From a virus: a stretch of DNA of 41,796 bases. Position numbers and translations under genes: made by a program. Positions 15,940-23,133 of the stretch are shown here, in pieces. Under the pieces are notes generated by a model that did no database searches, was not told where the DNA came from, and was given only the letters and a program-made list of their open reading frames with translations. Where the stretch lies: positions 1 to 41,796 of the IMG/VR virus record IMGVR_UViG_3300009436_000001; one strand, given 5' to 3'. Position 1 is the first letter of the stretch, and each line of letters begins with the position of its first letter.

Positions 15940-15976
15940 AATTTATACAAACATTAATTTAAAAAGGAGTTATAAA

Positions 15977-16022
15977 ATGCAAATTACTTAAAGAACAAGT
16001 AGCAGTATAAAAACCTGCTACT
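15977..16022 (+). promoter_or_regulatory. Leader: four-residue reading frame plus hairpin
   Basis: A good ribosome binding site (AAGGAGTTATAAA) is followed by ATG CAA ATT ACT TAA (15977-15991), then an 8-bp stem AGTAGCAG (15998-16005) / CTGCTACT (16015-16022) with a 9-base loop. The same ribosome-binding block recurs directly before the gene at 16079. No T-run follows the stem. It could be a translational leader, an mRNA-stabilising 5' hairpin or the remnant of a deleted gene whose start and end remain. Confidence 0.5.
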
Positions 16023-16078
16023 ATTTAATAGACACAAGTAAAATTTAAAAGAGAAAATCAAAAAAAAGGAGTTATAAA

Positions 16079-16297
16079 ATGAAAACATCTAGCCAAAAAA
16101 TAGAAAACTATTTAAAAGACTTTCTTCAATCTGAACCTGCAATAAGTAAAAAAGAAACAGATAAAGTAGCAGAAGATATATTAATAGTGTTTAAAAAAGA
16201 AATGTCGGACAATATGCTTAATCGCATATCAGATATAATGTCGCCAGCAGTTGCTAAGGCTTTATTACTTGATTATCACTTAAAATTTAAAGGGTAG
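16079..16297 (+). CDS. Small helical early protein
   Basis: A 72-residue protein (MKTSSQKIENYLKDFLQSEP) of charged amphipathic helices. It has a very good ribosome binding site (AAGGAG, eight bases before the ATG), identical in context to the one at 15966. It is the first full gene of the rightward operon, a position often used for host takeover or regulatory proteins, but no function can be read from it. Confidence 0.75.
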   Translation: MKTSSQKIENYLKDFLQSEPAISKKETDKVAEDILIVFKKEMSDNMLNRISDIMSPAVAKALLLDYHLKFKG

Positions 16298-16302
16298 TAG
16301 GT

Positions 16303-16452
16303 ATGTGTTTATATTGTATGAGTTCATATTGGTTTTATGTAGAAGAAAATAAGAGGTTAAGGGATGATTTTAAGAATAGACTTATAACAAAAGGTGAATA
16401 TTGGGAAATGTATAACTACAACGTTGCTAAAATAACTTTTATTATGAGGTAA
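16303..16452 (+). CDS. Small Cys/aromatic-rich protein (easily missed gene)
   Basis: A 49-residue frame, MCLYCMSSYWFYVEENKRLR then DDFKNRLITKGEYWEMYNYN and VAKITFIMR. A ribosome binding site (AAAGGG) precedes the ATG, and the frame fills the gap between two genes. The N-terminal CLYC pair might bind metal. Function unknown. Confidence 0.6.
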   Translation: MCLYCMSSYWFYVEENKRLRDDFKNRLITKGEYWEMYNYNVAKITFIMR

Positions 16453-16458
16453 TTAAAA

Positions 16459-16716
16459 ATGAAAACCCAAATTAGAAAATACGCTACCAATCACTTTAGA
16501 TTGATAGAAGCTCTAAAAATACAGACTGATAGGCAATATAAACACTTATTTGATAAAGCAGTATCTCTTGAGGTTGATAACTTGGAATACTACGCAAGCA
16601 ACTATAAACCCGAAGAGTTAAGGTACGCTGTCGGTGAGAAGTTAAATGAAATAGTCCTTAAGGAAAACAGACAATTGCGTGAAGATTTCTATAATTCAAA
16701 TAGCAGGGGGTGTTAA
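16459..16716 (+). CDS. Early hypothetical protein
   Basis: An 85-residue, charged helical protein (MKTQIRKYATNHFRLIEALK, then YKPEELRYAVGEKLNEIVLK). It starts six bases after the preceding small gene ends. It is not recognised. The pattern of conserved-looking Tyr and Arg residues is compatible with nucleic acid binding, but this is a guess. Confidence 0.65.
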   Translation: MKTQIRKYATNHFRLIEALKIQTDRQYKHLFDKAVSLEVDNLEYYASNYKPEELRYAVGEKLNEIVLKENRQLREDFYNSNSRGC

Positions 16717-16717
16717 T

Positions 16718-16840
16718 ATGTTGTTATTCTTAATATTTTTATGTTTTTACTGTGTTATTTGTAGTCCAAGTACTGATACTTTGAATAAATTATTACAAGG
16801 GGGTAAAAATGAAAAAGATTTGGGGGGTAAAAATGATTAA
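16718..16840 (+). CDS. Tiny membrane protein (easily missed gene)
   Basis: A 40-residue frame starting MLLFLIFLCFYCVICSPSTD: a single hydrophobic segment of about 15 residues then a short polar tail rich in Lys, Asp and Gly. A very strong ribosome binding site (AGGGGG) lies eight bases upstream. It may be a small inner-membrane protein or a lipoprotein with Cys15 as lipid site. The last codons overlap the start region of the next gene. Confidence 0.6.
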   Translation: MLLFLIFLCFYCVICSPSTDTLNKLLQGGKNEKDLGGKND

Positions 16841-16982
16841 AGCAGACTTACTGGTTAATTTGGAAGAACTGAAACATTACGAACTATTAAGAACAATAGC
16901 GAATAGTGAAAAACTATCATTACTTGAAGCTATTGACCTTGTATTAAGTAAGGTTGAAATATTGGAGGAAGAAGATGTTTGA
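16809..16982 (+). CDS. Small acidic helical protein (easily missed gene)
   Basis: A 57-residue frame, MKKIWGVKMIKADLLVNLEE then LKHYELLRTIANSEKLSLLE and AIDLVLSKVEILEEEDV. Both the ATG at 16809 and the ATG at 16833 follow G-rich ribosome binding sites (AAGGGGG and TGGGGGG). The second is equally possible and would give 49 residues beginning MIKADLL. The stop overlaps the start of the next gene. Function unknown. Confidence 0.55.
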   Translation: MKKIWGVKMIKADLLVNLEELKHYELLRTIANSEKLSLLEAIDLVLSKVEILEEEDV

Positions 16983-17142
16983 ACATAACAAAACCTACTC
17001 GGTTAATATAAAAAAGGATATTTACACAGACTTGCAATCTTTGGCAAGTAAACGTAGTATTGATACAGGATATCCTATATCAATAACAATGTTGGTTCGT
17101 GAGGCTATTGTTGACTTAATCAGTAAATATAATCCCAAATAA
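16975..17142 (+). CDS. Small ribbon-helix-helix-like protein
   Basis: A 55-residue protein, MFEHNKTYSVNIKKDIYTDL then QSLASKRSIDTGYPISITML and VREAIVDLISKYNPK. The layout of one strand (TYSVNIKKD) and two helices (the second after SITMLVREAI) resembles Arc/CopG-type ribbon-helix-helix DNA-binding proteins. The ATG at 16975 is chosen over an upstream TTG because GGAGG lies seven bases ahead. Lying just before the primase gene, it could control the replication operon. The family call is by pattern only. Confidence 0.6.
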   Translation: MFEHNKTYSVNIKKDIYTDLQSLASKRSIDTGYPISITMLVREAIVDLISKYNPK

Positions 17143-17150
17143 TTATAATC

Positions 17151-19397
17151 ATGCACAAAATAACAATAACTACTTTTCCTCATGTCAGAATATCAAACAT
17201 GGGTCAAGAGGGTGTAAAAACAACTAGTTTTACACCTCTTGAATTTTATAATAATCTTTTGAAATATCAAAAGTTAGCAACTGAGAATAAAGATGAACAG
17301 AAGCATTTTATATTAGCAGAATATAACGATTTAAATGGGGCTAGAGTAACAGAAAACATAAAATACTATAGTAGCATAGTACTTGATTTTGACAGCTATA
17401 GCGGTAATTATGAAGCTTTAAAAGAAGAAATTACAGAATCCTTACTAGGACTTAATTATTTATATTATACAACAGGCTCTCATACTCAAGAAACCCCTAG
17501 AGTAAGGTTAATTATATTTACTAATGGAAACTTTATACCTAGTGAGAAATCGGCAATACTTATTAATCTTACTCAAAATTTCAGTAGTAATCTTGTAACA
17601 GCTATAGATCAGGTTAATAGTTTTGGGAATAACACTTTATCAAGATTACCTTATAATTCGCCTGATTTTGAAATGGTTTATGTTGAGGGAAAAGCTTATT
17701 TTATAGGTGAGAGCAATCAAGTAGTTACGCCTCAAAATCAAGAACAGGATTTTGAAAAGGAATTTAAGACTCTTACTAACAATTTACCTATTCCAAGTCT
17801 TGCAGAAGAAAGAATCAATTTCTATCTTGATGAGTATAAAAAGTTGGTTGGATTTGATGAGAAGACGGGGTTGCTACTTAACTATGAGGATTGGCTTAAT
17901 GTCGGAATGATATTGCACCATCAATATCAAGGTAGTGAGGAGGGATTAATCAAATGGGAAAAATGGTGTTGTGAGAGTAGTAGTAAAACAAAATACACTT
18001 GGAATAAATTCAAGGATAGTAAGGAAAAGCCGAAGACTTTTAAAACAATTATTAAAATACTTAAAAAGAATAGTGAAAAAGAAACTTTTATCTATGTTGA
18101 AAATGAGGAGTCAAAAATAGATGTTAACAAATATGAATTAGTCCCTTTTAAATATTTTCCAGACCAGAAAGAACCGAATAAACAGGGTAAAATAGGACTT
18201 AAAGATACGTACTCTAATTTCTGTGTACTAGTTAAGTTTTACAAACTGGATTTAGGTTTTGATGTTATAACTAAAAATATAACTCTTTCAGGTGAATTGG
18301 ATCAGAATATAGGGATAGTTGAAATTAAGGACTTACTTGCAAGAAACAACTTACCTATTAATAGGGCTAGTGAATATTACTATAAATATGCAATGGAGCA
18401 TAAATACAATTCGTTTTTAAACATGATTAAGGTTTGTAAATGGGATGGTATTGATAGACTAGAAAATTTTTACTCAAGTATTAGAGTAAAACCCGAATAT
18501 GAAGACTTAAAGAGAACCTATGTTTTAACTTGGTTGAAACAGCTTATTTATACCAGTTGTTTTACCAGTGTTAAAAAAGGCAGTAAGAATATACCAAGGT
18601 ATTTATTAGTTTTACAATCACAGCAAGAGGGTGGGAAATCAACGTGGGTAAAAAACCTTATGCCTTATGAACTGGAAAATAGATATGTGGCAGTCGGGGC
18701 TACGCTTAAAACTGACGATGACCAACACACCTTAGGGGTTATAAGGAAATTGATTATTGAACTTGGTGAGATTGAGAAATCATTTAAGCACAGCGATATC
18801 AATGCGTTTAAAGCTTTTTTCGGTAGGACTGTAGATACAATGAAAGTAAAATGGGTAACCTACCCTGTGGACTTTGAGAGAACTACCAGTTTTATTGCCT
18901 CAACTAACGATTATTACTTTTTGAAAGATAATACTGGTGCAACAAGGTTTATGGTACTTCCTCTAGATAACGATTATAGAACAGAAGATGGACTTGCTAT
19001 CTTCTGTAACGGAAGACACGGGATAGACATGTTGCAATTATATAGACAGGTTTTTGAGAGTGAAGACTGGATTAATTTTGAACTATCTGTAGAAAATAAG
19101 GAGGTGCAGAAAAAACTAAATGAAGAATTTACATTACAGGATACTTTTGAAGATTTGTTTTATGTAGAATTTACAGAAGAAATAAATACTAAAACTGATT
19201 TATATAACTGTACTGATATTTTAAAAAGATTAGGTTATTCAACAACAAATATAAATAAAAAATTACGAAATGATTTAGCAACTTTTTTAAGAAATAAGAA
19301 TTTTCCATTTCTTAAAAGAGAATGTCGTTGGCGATTGGTAAGTAGAAAAAAAGAGGTAAAAGAAAATGAAAGTAACTTACAAGAAGAAGATTATTAG
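17151..19397 (+). CDS. Primase-helicase, VirE / PriCT type
   Basis: A 748-residue replication protein. The N-terminal part looks like an archaeo-eukaryotic-type primase: VLDFD (Asp79, Asp81) and GSH then PRVRLIIF (His111). A PriCT-2-like domain follows (about 225-305, YEDWLNVGMILHHQY and KWEKWC). The C-terminal VirE-type helicase has Walker A EGGKST at 493-498, an acidic Walker B-like IIELGE at 535-540, FIASTND at 581-587 and an arginine-finger-like TGATRFMVLPL at 595-605. It would prime and unwind DNA at the phage origin. No clear ribosome binding site precedes the ATG, so translation may depend on coupling to the upstream gene. Confidence 0.85.
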   Translation: MHKITITTFPHVRISNMGQEGVKTTSFTPLEFYNNLLKYQKLATENKDEQKHFILAEYNDLNGARVTENIKYYSSIVLDFDSYSGNYEALKEEITESLLGLNYLYYTTGSHTQETPRVRLIIFTNGNFIPSEKSAILINLTQNFSSNLVTAIDQVNSFGNNTLSRLPYNSPDFEMVYVEGKAYFIGESNQVVTPQNQEQDFEKEFKTLTNNLPIPSLAEERINFYLDEYKKLVGFDEKTGLLLNYEDWLNVGMILHHQYQGSEEGLIKWEKWCCESSSKTKYTWNKFKDSKEKPKTFKTIIKILKKNSEKETFIYVENEESKIDVNKYELVPFKYFPDQKEPNKQGKIGLKDTYSNFCVLVKFYKLDLGFDVITKNITLSGELDQNIGIVEIKDLLARNNLPINRASEYYYKYAMEHKYNSFLNMIKVCKWDGIDRLENFYSSIRVKPEYEDLKRTYVLTWLKQLIYTSCFTSVKKGSKNIPRYLLVLQSQQEGGKSTWVKNLMPYELENRYVAVGATLKTDDDQHTLGVIRKLIIELGEIEKSFKHSDINAFKAFFGRTVDTMKVKWVTYPVDFERTTSFIASTNDYYFLKDNTGATRFMVLPLDNDYRTEDGLAIFCNGRHGIDMLQLYRQVFESEDWINFELSVENKEVQKKLNEEFTLQDTFEDLFYVEFTEEINTKTDLYNCTDILKRLGYSTTNINKKLRNDLATFLRNKNFPFLKRECRWRLVSRKKEVKENESNLQEEDY

Positions 19398-19572
19398 AAA
19401 TTTAGGTAATTATGAGAACATTACAATTGAAATAGAGGTTGAAGATAAAGTGGATTATGAAAGAGATCAGACGTACGTAAGTGTCTATGATAAATTACGT
19501 CTTAGTGTTGGAAAATCAATAGCAGAAGAAAGTAAAAAGATAGATGAATATTTGAAAACAAGGAGCAAGTAA
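19366..19572 (+). CDS. Small hypothetical protein overlapping the primase end
   Basis: A 68-residue protein (MKVTYKKKIIRNLGNYENIT, then IEVEDKVDYERDQTYVSVYD). The start lies inside the primase gene, 32 bases before its stop, behind a GAGG ribosome binding site. The NYENI-type beta segment followed by a helix is seen in small phage proteins coded near replication genes, but I cannot name a function. Confidence 0.7.
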   Translation: MKVTYKKKIIRNLGNYENITIEIEVEDKVDYERDQTYVSVYDKLRLSVGKSIAEESKKIDEYLKTRSK

Positions 19573-19787
19573 TGAGTAATTGTGAGTGTAAAATTTTAAC
19601 AAGAATAGGTGTGTTTATTTCATCTTTATTAATAATAGTCCTTACTAGTTACAATATATCAGAATATCGTAATTTGGGCGCTAAACTATATATTTTAGAA
19701 TTATTGATGGAAAATAAACCAAAATTGGAAAATGAAGAATTAGTAAAAAAAGTTAATGAAATTTATAATATAGTTAATGGTAAATAA
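19572..19787 (+). CDS. Small single-pass membrane protein
   Basis: A 71-residue protein with an N-terminal Cys pair (NCECK), one transmembrane helix (about residues 11-28, RIGVFISSLLIIVLTSY) and a charged helical tail. Its ATG overlaps the stop of the previous gene (TAATG), and AAGGAG lies upstream. Membrane proteins in replication operons sometimes anchor complexes or modify the host membrane; here the role is unknown. Confidence 0.7.
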   Translation: MSNCECKILTRIGVFISSLLIIVLTSYNISEYRNLGAKLYILELLMENKPKLENEELVKKVNEIYNIVNGK

Positions 19788-19788
19788 G

Positions 19789-20907
19789 ATGAAAAAACAC
19801 ACAGATTTCTCACCATCATCATTTGAGCGTAGGTACTTATGCCCTGCCAGCTACTTGATGGAAAAGGATTTACCTAACACCACAAGTAAGTACGCAGAAG
19901 TAGGGATAATATGTCATGAGTTGGTAACTATTGCCAGCAATGATTGGTTAAGAACTATCGCAAGTACAGAGGGTGAGTATGATAAAAGCACTTATGACGG
20001 CTTTTTACATTACCTTGAGAATGTAAAATACGTTGAAAATAGCAGTAAAGATTTAATACTTAATTGTTTCAAGTCTTTTGTATCTATACATAGTAGTATA
20101 TCGGAAGCAGATGTTATTTTGGATAAGAGATTTGATTTACCGTTTATAAGTGATGAGGAAAAAGGAACAGTAGACCTTATTGTAAGAGGTTATAACTGTG
20201 ATGGTAGATATGAAGTTCACGTTATAGATTTCAAATTCGGTTACGGCGTAAAAGTTGAAGCTGAAAATAATTTGCAGTTATTATGTTATGCTAAAGGGTA
20301 TATACAAAGTAAATACCATACAATAAAGGATTACGACTTACATCTTCATATTTTCCAACCGACATTTACTAATAGCTGTTGGTCTTTAGACGAAGAAGAA
20401 AAATACAAATGGATTATAAGCGATAACTTTTATAAAAACGTAGTTCGTAAGTGTAAACAGTTAGAGCCAGAATTTAAACCAAGTGTAAAAGCTTGTAAGT
20501 TCTGCAAGGCAAAAGCTATCTGTAAGCCGTTATCTACTAACATACAACTAAAGGATAAATGCTCGCTTACAACTGACGAATTAAAAGAATTTCTTGACAA
20601 ACGTGAGATTATGTTGTTATATATAAACAGCTTAGAAGATTACGCTAAGGGTATTCTTGAAAACGGCGGTCATATAAACGGCTATTCTTTAGTAGACAAA
20701 TATTCAAATAGAAAATGGATAAAAGAAGCAGAAGAAAAGCTTGTGAATATGTTTGGCGATAAAGCTTATAACATCAAGAAAACCATTATCGGAATAGGAC
20801 AAGCTAAAAAATTATTAAATAGTGAACAAATAAGTAAATTAACCGAAAAAGAATTAATCGGAAAAGTGTTACAAGCAGTAGAAGATAAGTTAAAAAATTT
20901 AGATTAA
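19789..20907 (+). CDS. RecB/Cas4-like Fe-S nuclease (DUF2800 type)
   Basis: A 372-residue protein of the DUF2800 type. The N-terminus KKHTDFSPSSFERRYLCPAS is typical for the family and supports the ATG at 19789 over the one at 19777. PD-(D/E)XK nuclease motifs are visible: GIICHEL (His43), GTVDLIV (Asp129), VIDFKFGYG (Asp147, Lys149) and QLLCYAKG. Cys18 plus the C-terminal C-x2-C-x5-C (Cys236, 239, 245) match the iron-sulfur cluster arrangement of AddB and Cas4. It probably processes DNA ends with the neighbouring DUF2815-like protein. The start overlaps the end of the membrane-protein gene region. Confidence 0.85.
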   Translation: MKKHTDFSPSSFERRYLCPASYLMEKDLPNTTSKYAEVGIICHELVTIASNDWLRTIASTEGEYDKSTYDGFLHYLENVKYVENSSKDLILNCFKSFVSIHSSISEADVILDKRFDLPFISDEEKGTVDLIVRGYNCDGRYEVHVIDFKFGYGVKVEAENNLQLLCYAKGYIQSKYHTIKDYDLHLHIFQPTFTNSCWSLDEEEKYKWIISDNFYKNVVRKCKQLEPEFKPSVKACKFCKAKAICKPLSTNIQLKDKCSLTTDELKEFLDKREIMLLYINSLEDYAKGILENGGHINGYSLVDKYSNRKWIKEAEEKLVNMFGDKAYNIKKTIIGIGQAKKLLNSEQISKLTEKELIGKVLQAVEDKLKNLD

Positions 20908-20923
20908 AAAGGTAAAAAAAATT

Positions 20924-21517
20924 ATGAGTACTGAAAAAAAGTTAATAGAAGTAGTTTTAGGAAATGTAAAGATAGATTATCCGTCTTTATTTGAAAAAGC
21001 AATATATCCTAAATACCCTAGGGACGAGAAAGAAAGAAAATACGCCTGTAGTTTTCTATTAAATAAAACAAAACATTCTGAAAAAGTTGAAGAAATAAAA
21101 ACTCTTATCGAAACATTATTCAAAGAAAATAAAATTGCTTTAGAAAGTGAAAATCATAAGGTATTTAAAGATTTAGCACCTATGGCTAAGGCAGATGAAT
21201 CCAAAAAAATATTAAGAGATTATTATAGAGTAAGTTCTTCAAATTTTTCAAGACCAAAATTAACTGATAAAAACAACGATCCTGTTATAGACAAGGAACT
21301 AATAAAAAGAGGTTCTATAGTACATGCCATGGTTACTTTTTTTATTAATGGTAATAACACAGTATCTTGTAGACTTGAACATGTTAAACATCTGCGGGAT
21401 GACGATCCTATTTTAACAGGTAATGCACCAAAAGATGCTACTGATAAATTCGCAATGTTGTTAGATGATGTTGCACCAGAATCAGAAGAATTAGAATCAG
21501 ACCACATTCCTTTTTAA
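20924..21517 (+). CDS. DUF2815-like protein, probable ssDNA-binding protein
   Basis: A 197-residue protein, beta-rich, with the pattern of the DUF2815 family: LGNVKIDYPSLFEKAIYPK near the N-terminus, KYACSFLLNK, a central YYRVSSSNFSRPKLTDKNN segment and an acidic C-terminal tail (VAPESEELESDHIPF). An acidic tail after an OB-like body is usual for single-strand binding proteins, where it recruits partners. The gene directly follows the DUF2800-type nuclease, the standard pairing in phage replication cassettes. Confidence 0.8.
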   Translation: MSTEKKLIEVVLGNVKIDYPSLFEKAIYPKYPRDEKERKYACSFLLNKTKHSEKVEEIKTLIETLFKENKIALESENHKVFKDLAPMAKADESKKILRDYYRVSSSNFSRPKLTDKNNDPVIDKELIKRGSIVHAMVTFFINGNNTVSCRLEHVKHLRDDDPILTGNAPKDATDKFAMLLDDVAPESEELESDHIPF

Positions 21518-21567
21518 TAAAGGTTTAAACTTAAAATAATTATTAACAATTTAACACGGTGAAAACT

Positions 21568-21945
21568 ATGAACAATAATGATTTATTAAAATTAATTCTA
21601 AAACTAGTTAATGTTGAAGAAAATAATTTTGAAGAAAAAACAACAATAGAAGATTTTTTATTGAATAAGTACGTAATAGTCCGCACATATTCAGCAGGAG
21701 TTTTTGCTGGAACATTACAAAGAAGAAGTGGTACAGAAGTTATATTAACTAATGCACGTAGAATTTGGGAGTGGGACGGGGCGGCTTCTCTCTCACAACT
21801 AGCAGAAGAAGGGAGTAGTAAACCTCAAAAGTGTAAATTTCCTTGCGAAGTAAAAGAGGTTTTGTTGCTTGGAGCTATTGAAATTTTAAAGGTATCAAAA
21901 GAAGCTGAAAAAAATATTAAAAGTGTACCTATATGGAAAGAATAA
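21568..21945 (+). CDS. DUF6948-like phage protein
   Basis: A 125-residue protein with the block VIVRTYSAGVFAGTLQRRSG then EVILTNARRIWEWDGAASLS and a C-terminal GAIEILKVSKEAEKNIKSVP, the pattern of the DUF6948 group of phage proteins of unknown function. The ATG at 21568 follows a GGTG site; a GTG at 21559 is also open. The gene ends in PIWKE-stop, and the last 13 bases of the gene are reused in another frame as the first codons (MERI) of the repeat mini-ORFs. The 3' end is copied several times in the repeat block that follows. Confidence 0.75.
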   Translation: MNNNDLLKLILKLVNVEENNFEEKTTIEDFLLNKYVIVRTYSAGVFAGTLQRRSGTEVILTNARRIWEWDGAASLSQLAEEGSSKPQKCKFPCEVKEVLLLGAIEILKVSKEAEKNIKSVPIWKE

Positions 21946-22010
21946 GGCAAATTAAAACTGGCTCTGGCTCTGGCTATAAAGATGGCTATGGAAAGAATAA
22001 GGCAAATTAA
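21933..22010 (+). CDS. Repeat mini-ORF 1 (MERIRQIKT leader)
   Basis: A 25-codon frame starting inside the end of the DUF6948-like gene in another frame: MERIRQIKT, then GSGSGYKDGY, then a frame change of the leader text (GKNKAN) and stop. No ribosome binding site is visible; reinitiation from the upstream gene would be needed. Whether it is translated is unknown. It is listed because the same leader begins each later tract. Confidence 0.3.
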   Translation: MERIRQIKTGSGSGYKDGYGKNKAN

Positions 22011-22065
22011 AACTGGCTCTGGCGATGGAGATGGCTATGGCTCTGGAGATGGCCATGGCTATTAA
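21988..22065 (+). CDS. Repeat mini-ORF 2 (MERIRQIKT-Gly-X)
   Basis: A 25-codon frame: MERIRQIKT followed by GSGDGDGYGSGDGHGY and stop, where the stop is the TAA of the word-tract end TATTAATTATG. Same design as the longer tracts. Translation is uncertain, with no separate ribosome binding site. Confidence 0.3.
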   Translation: MERIRQIKTGSGDGDGYGSGDGHGY

Positions 22066-22079
22066 TTATGGAGATGACT

Positions 22080-22370
22080 ATGGAAAGAATAAGGCAAATT
22101 AAAACTGACCATGGCTCTGGCCATGGCTCTGGAGATGGCTATGGCTATAAAGATGGCTCTGGCTCTGGCCATGGCACTGGCTCTGGCTATGGCTATGGCG
22201 ATGGAGATGGCTATGCTGGCTATGGCTATGGAGATGGCTCTGGCTATAAAGATGGCTCTGGCGATGGCTCTGGCTATGGCGATGGAGATGGCTATGGCCA
22301 TGGCTATGGAGATGGCACTGGCTCTGGCTATGGCTCTGGCTATGGCGATGGCCATGGCTGTGGCTATTAA
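22080..22370 (+). CDS. Repeat mini-ORF 3, Gly-X low-complexity protein
   Basis: A 96-codon frame: MERIRQIKT, then alternating Gly and Ser/Tyr/Asp/His/Cys/Thr to a final Gly-Tyr-stop, with two YKD interruptions and one AGY irregularity. An in-frame ATG at 22068 is also available. If made, the product would be a flexible, Gly- and Tyr-rich low-complexity chain. Other frames through the same DNA (Met-Ala repeats on this strand, Ala-Ile/Arg on the other) are also open simply because of the word structure, so openness is not evidence of coding. Confidence 0.35.
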   Translation: MERIRQIKTDHGSGHGSGDGYGYKDGSGSGHGTGSGYGYGDGDGYAGYGYGDGSGYKDGSGDGSGYGDGDGYGHGYGDGTGSGYGSGYGDGHGCGY

Positions 22371-22372
22371 TT

Positions 22373-22435
22373 ATGAAATGGTTTTTGGATACCGAGTGTT
22401 ATACAAACTATTTTGTGATAATAAGAAAATATTAA
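22373..22435 (+). pseudogene. Captured 5' fragment of the DNA polymerase gene
   Basis: The first 42 bases of the polymerase gene are copied here (MKWFLDTECYTNYF), then the copy jumps to a second, internal polymerase segment (TTTTGTGATAATAAGAAAAT, matching 23271-23290) and then to the end of the DUF6948-like gene (from about 21911). The result is a 20-residue dead-end frame. Both joints sit on short shared sequences (TATTTT and AAAAT). Confidence 0.85.
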
Positions 22436-22447
22436 AAGTGTACCTAT

Positions 22448-22771
22448 ATGGAAAGAATAAGGCAAATTAAAACTGGCGATGGCCATGGCTATGGAGATGA
22501 CTATGGAGATGGCTATAAAGATGGCTCTGGCTATGGCTATAAAGATGGCTCTGGCCATGGCTGTGGAGATGGCTCTGGCCATGGCTATGGCTATGGAGAT
22601 GGAGATGGCTATAGCCATGGCTCTGGCTATAAAGATGGCTCTGGCTATGGCTATGGCCATGGCTCTGGCTCTGGCTCTGGCGATGGCTGTGGCTATGGCT
22701 ATGGCTGTGGCTATGGCTATGGCTGTGGCTCTGGCGATGGCTATGGCTATAAAGATGGCTCTGGCTATTAA
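22448..22771 (+). CDS. Repeat mini-ORF 4, Gly-X low-complexity protein
   Basis: A 107-codon frame: MERIRQIKT then GDGHGYGDDYGDGYKDGSGY and so on, ending Gly-Tyr-stop. Its upstream 40 bases are a copy of the end of the DUF6948-like gene. Cys codons (TGT) are frequent in this tract. Same caution on translation as for the others. Confidence 0.35.
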   Translation: MERIRQIKTGDGHGYGDDYGDGYKDGSGYGYKDGSGHGCGDGSGHGYGYGDGDGYSHGSGYKDGSGYGYGHGSGSGSGDGCGYGYGCGYGYGCGSGDGYGYKDGSGY

Positions 22772-22773
22772 TT

Positions 22774-22808
22774 ATAAAATGGTTTTTGGATACCGAGTGT
22801 TATACAAA
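22774..22808 (+). pseudogene. Second captured polymerase 5' fragment with mutated start
   Basis: A copy of the first 35 or so bases of the polymerase gene. The start codon is changed from ATG to ATA (base 22776), so this copy cannot start polymerase translation. It is joined directly to a left unit (MERIRQIKT from 22810). Confidence 0.8.
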
Positions 22809-22809
22809 T

Positions 22810-23133
22810 ATGGAAAGAATAAGGCAAATTAAAACTGGCGATGGCTATGGCTATGGAGATGGCTCTGGCCATGGCTGTGGAGATGGCTATGGCTATGACT
22901 CTGGCTCTGGCTCTGGCTCTGGCCATGGCTATAAAGATGGCTCTGGCCATGGCTGTGGAGATGGCTATGGCTCTGGCTCTGGCTCTGGCCATGGCTATGG
23001 AGATGGCTATGGCTATGACTCTGGCTCTGACTCTGGCTCTGGCTCTGGCCATGGCTCTGGCTCTGGCTGTGGAGATGGCTATGACTCTGGCTCTGGCTAT
23101 GGCTATAAAGATGGCTCTGGAGATGGCTATTAA
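22810..23133 (+). CDS. Repeat mini-ORF 5, Gly-X low-complexity protein next to polymerase
   Basis: A 107-codon frame starting MERIRQIKTGDGYGYGDGSG and ending GDGY-stop, two bases before the true polymerase ATG. The frame is also open to an ATG at 22786 (MDTECYTN, an out-of-place piece of the polymerase start). If ribosomes translate this tract they would reach the polymerase start by reinitiation, so the tract could influence polymerase output. No good ribosome binding site lies directly before the polymerase. Confidence 0.35.
   Translation: MERIRQIKTGDGYGYGDGSGHGCGDGYGYDSGSGSGSGHGYKDGSGHGCGDGYGSGSGSGHGYGDGYGYDSGSDSGSGSGHGSGSGCGDGYDSGSGYGYKDGSGDGY

Larger units (their letters stand above)
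15241..15976. other. Divergent control region and candidate replication origin
   Basis: About 740 bases without a convincing gene. It holds a leftward promoter at one end and a rightward promoter at the other. Between them are a perfect DnaA-box match, three tandem GTGAGTAAG-type iterons and further single copies in both orientations, a 23-bp inverted repeat, a tandem 31/30-base unit with an 18-bp palindrome, and six copies of an AT-rich 9-mer. The combination of binding-site repeats beside an AT-rich array is the usual build of a theta-type origin. Which initiator binds the iterons is not clear. Confidence 0.65.
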
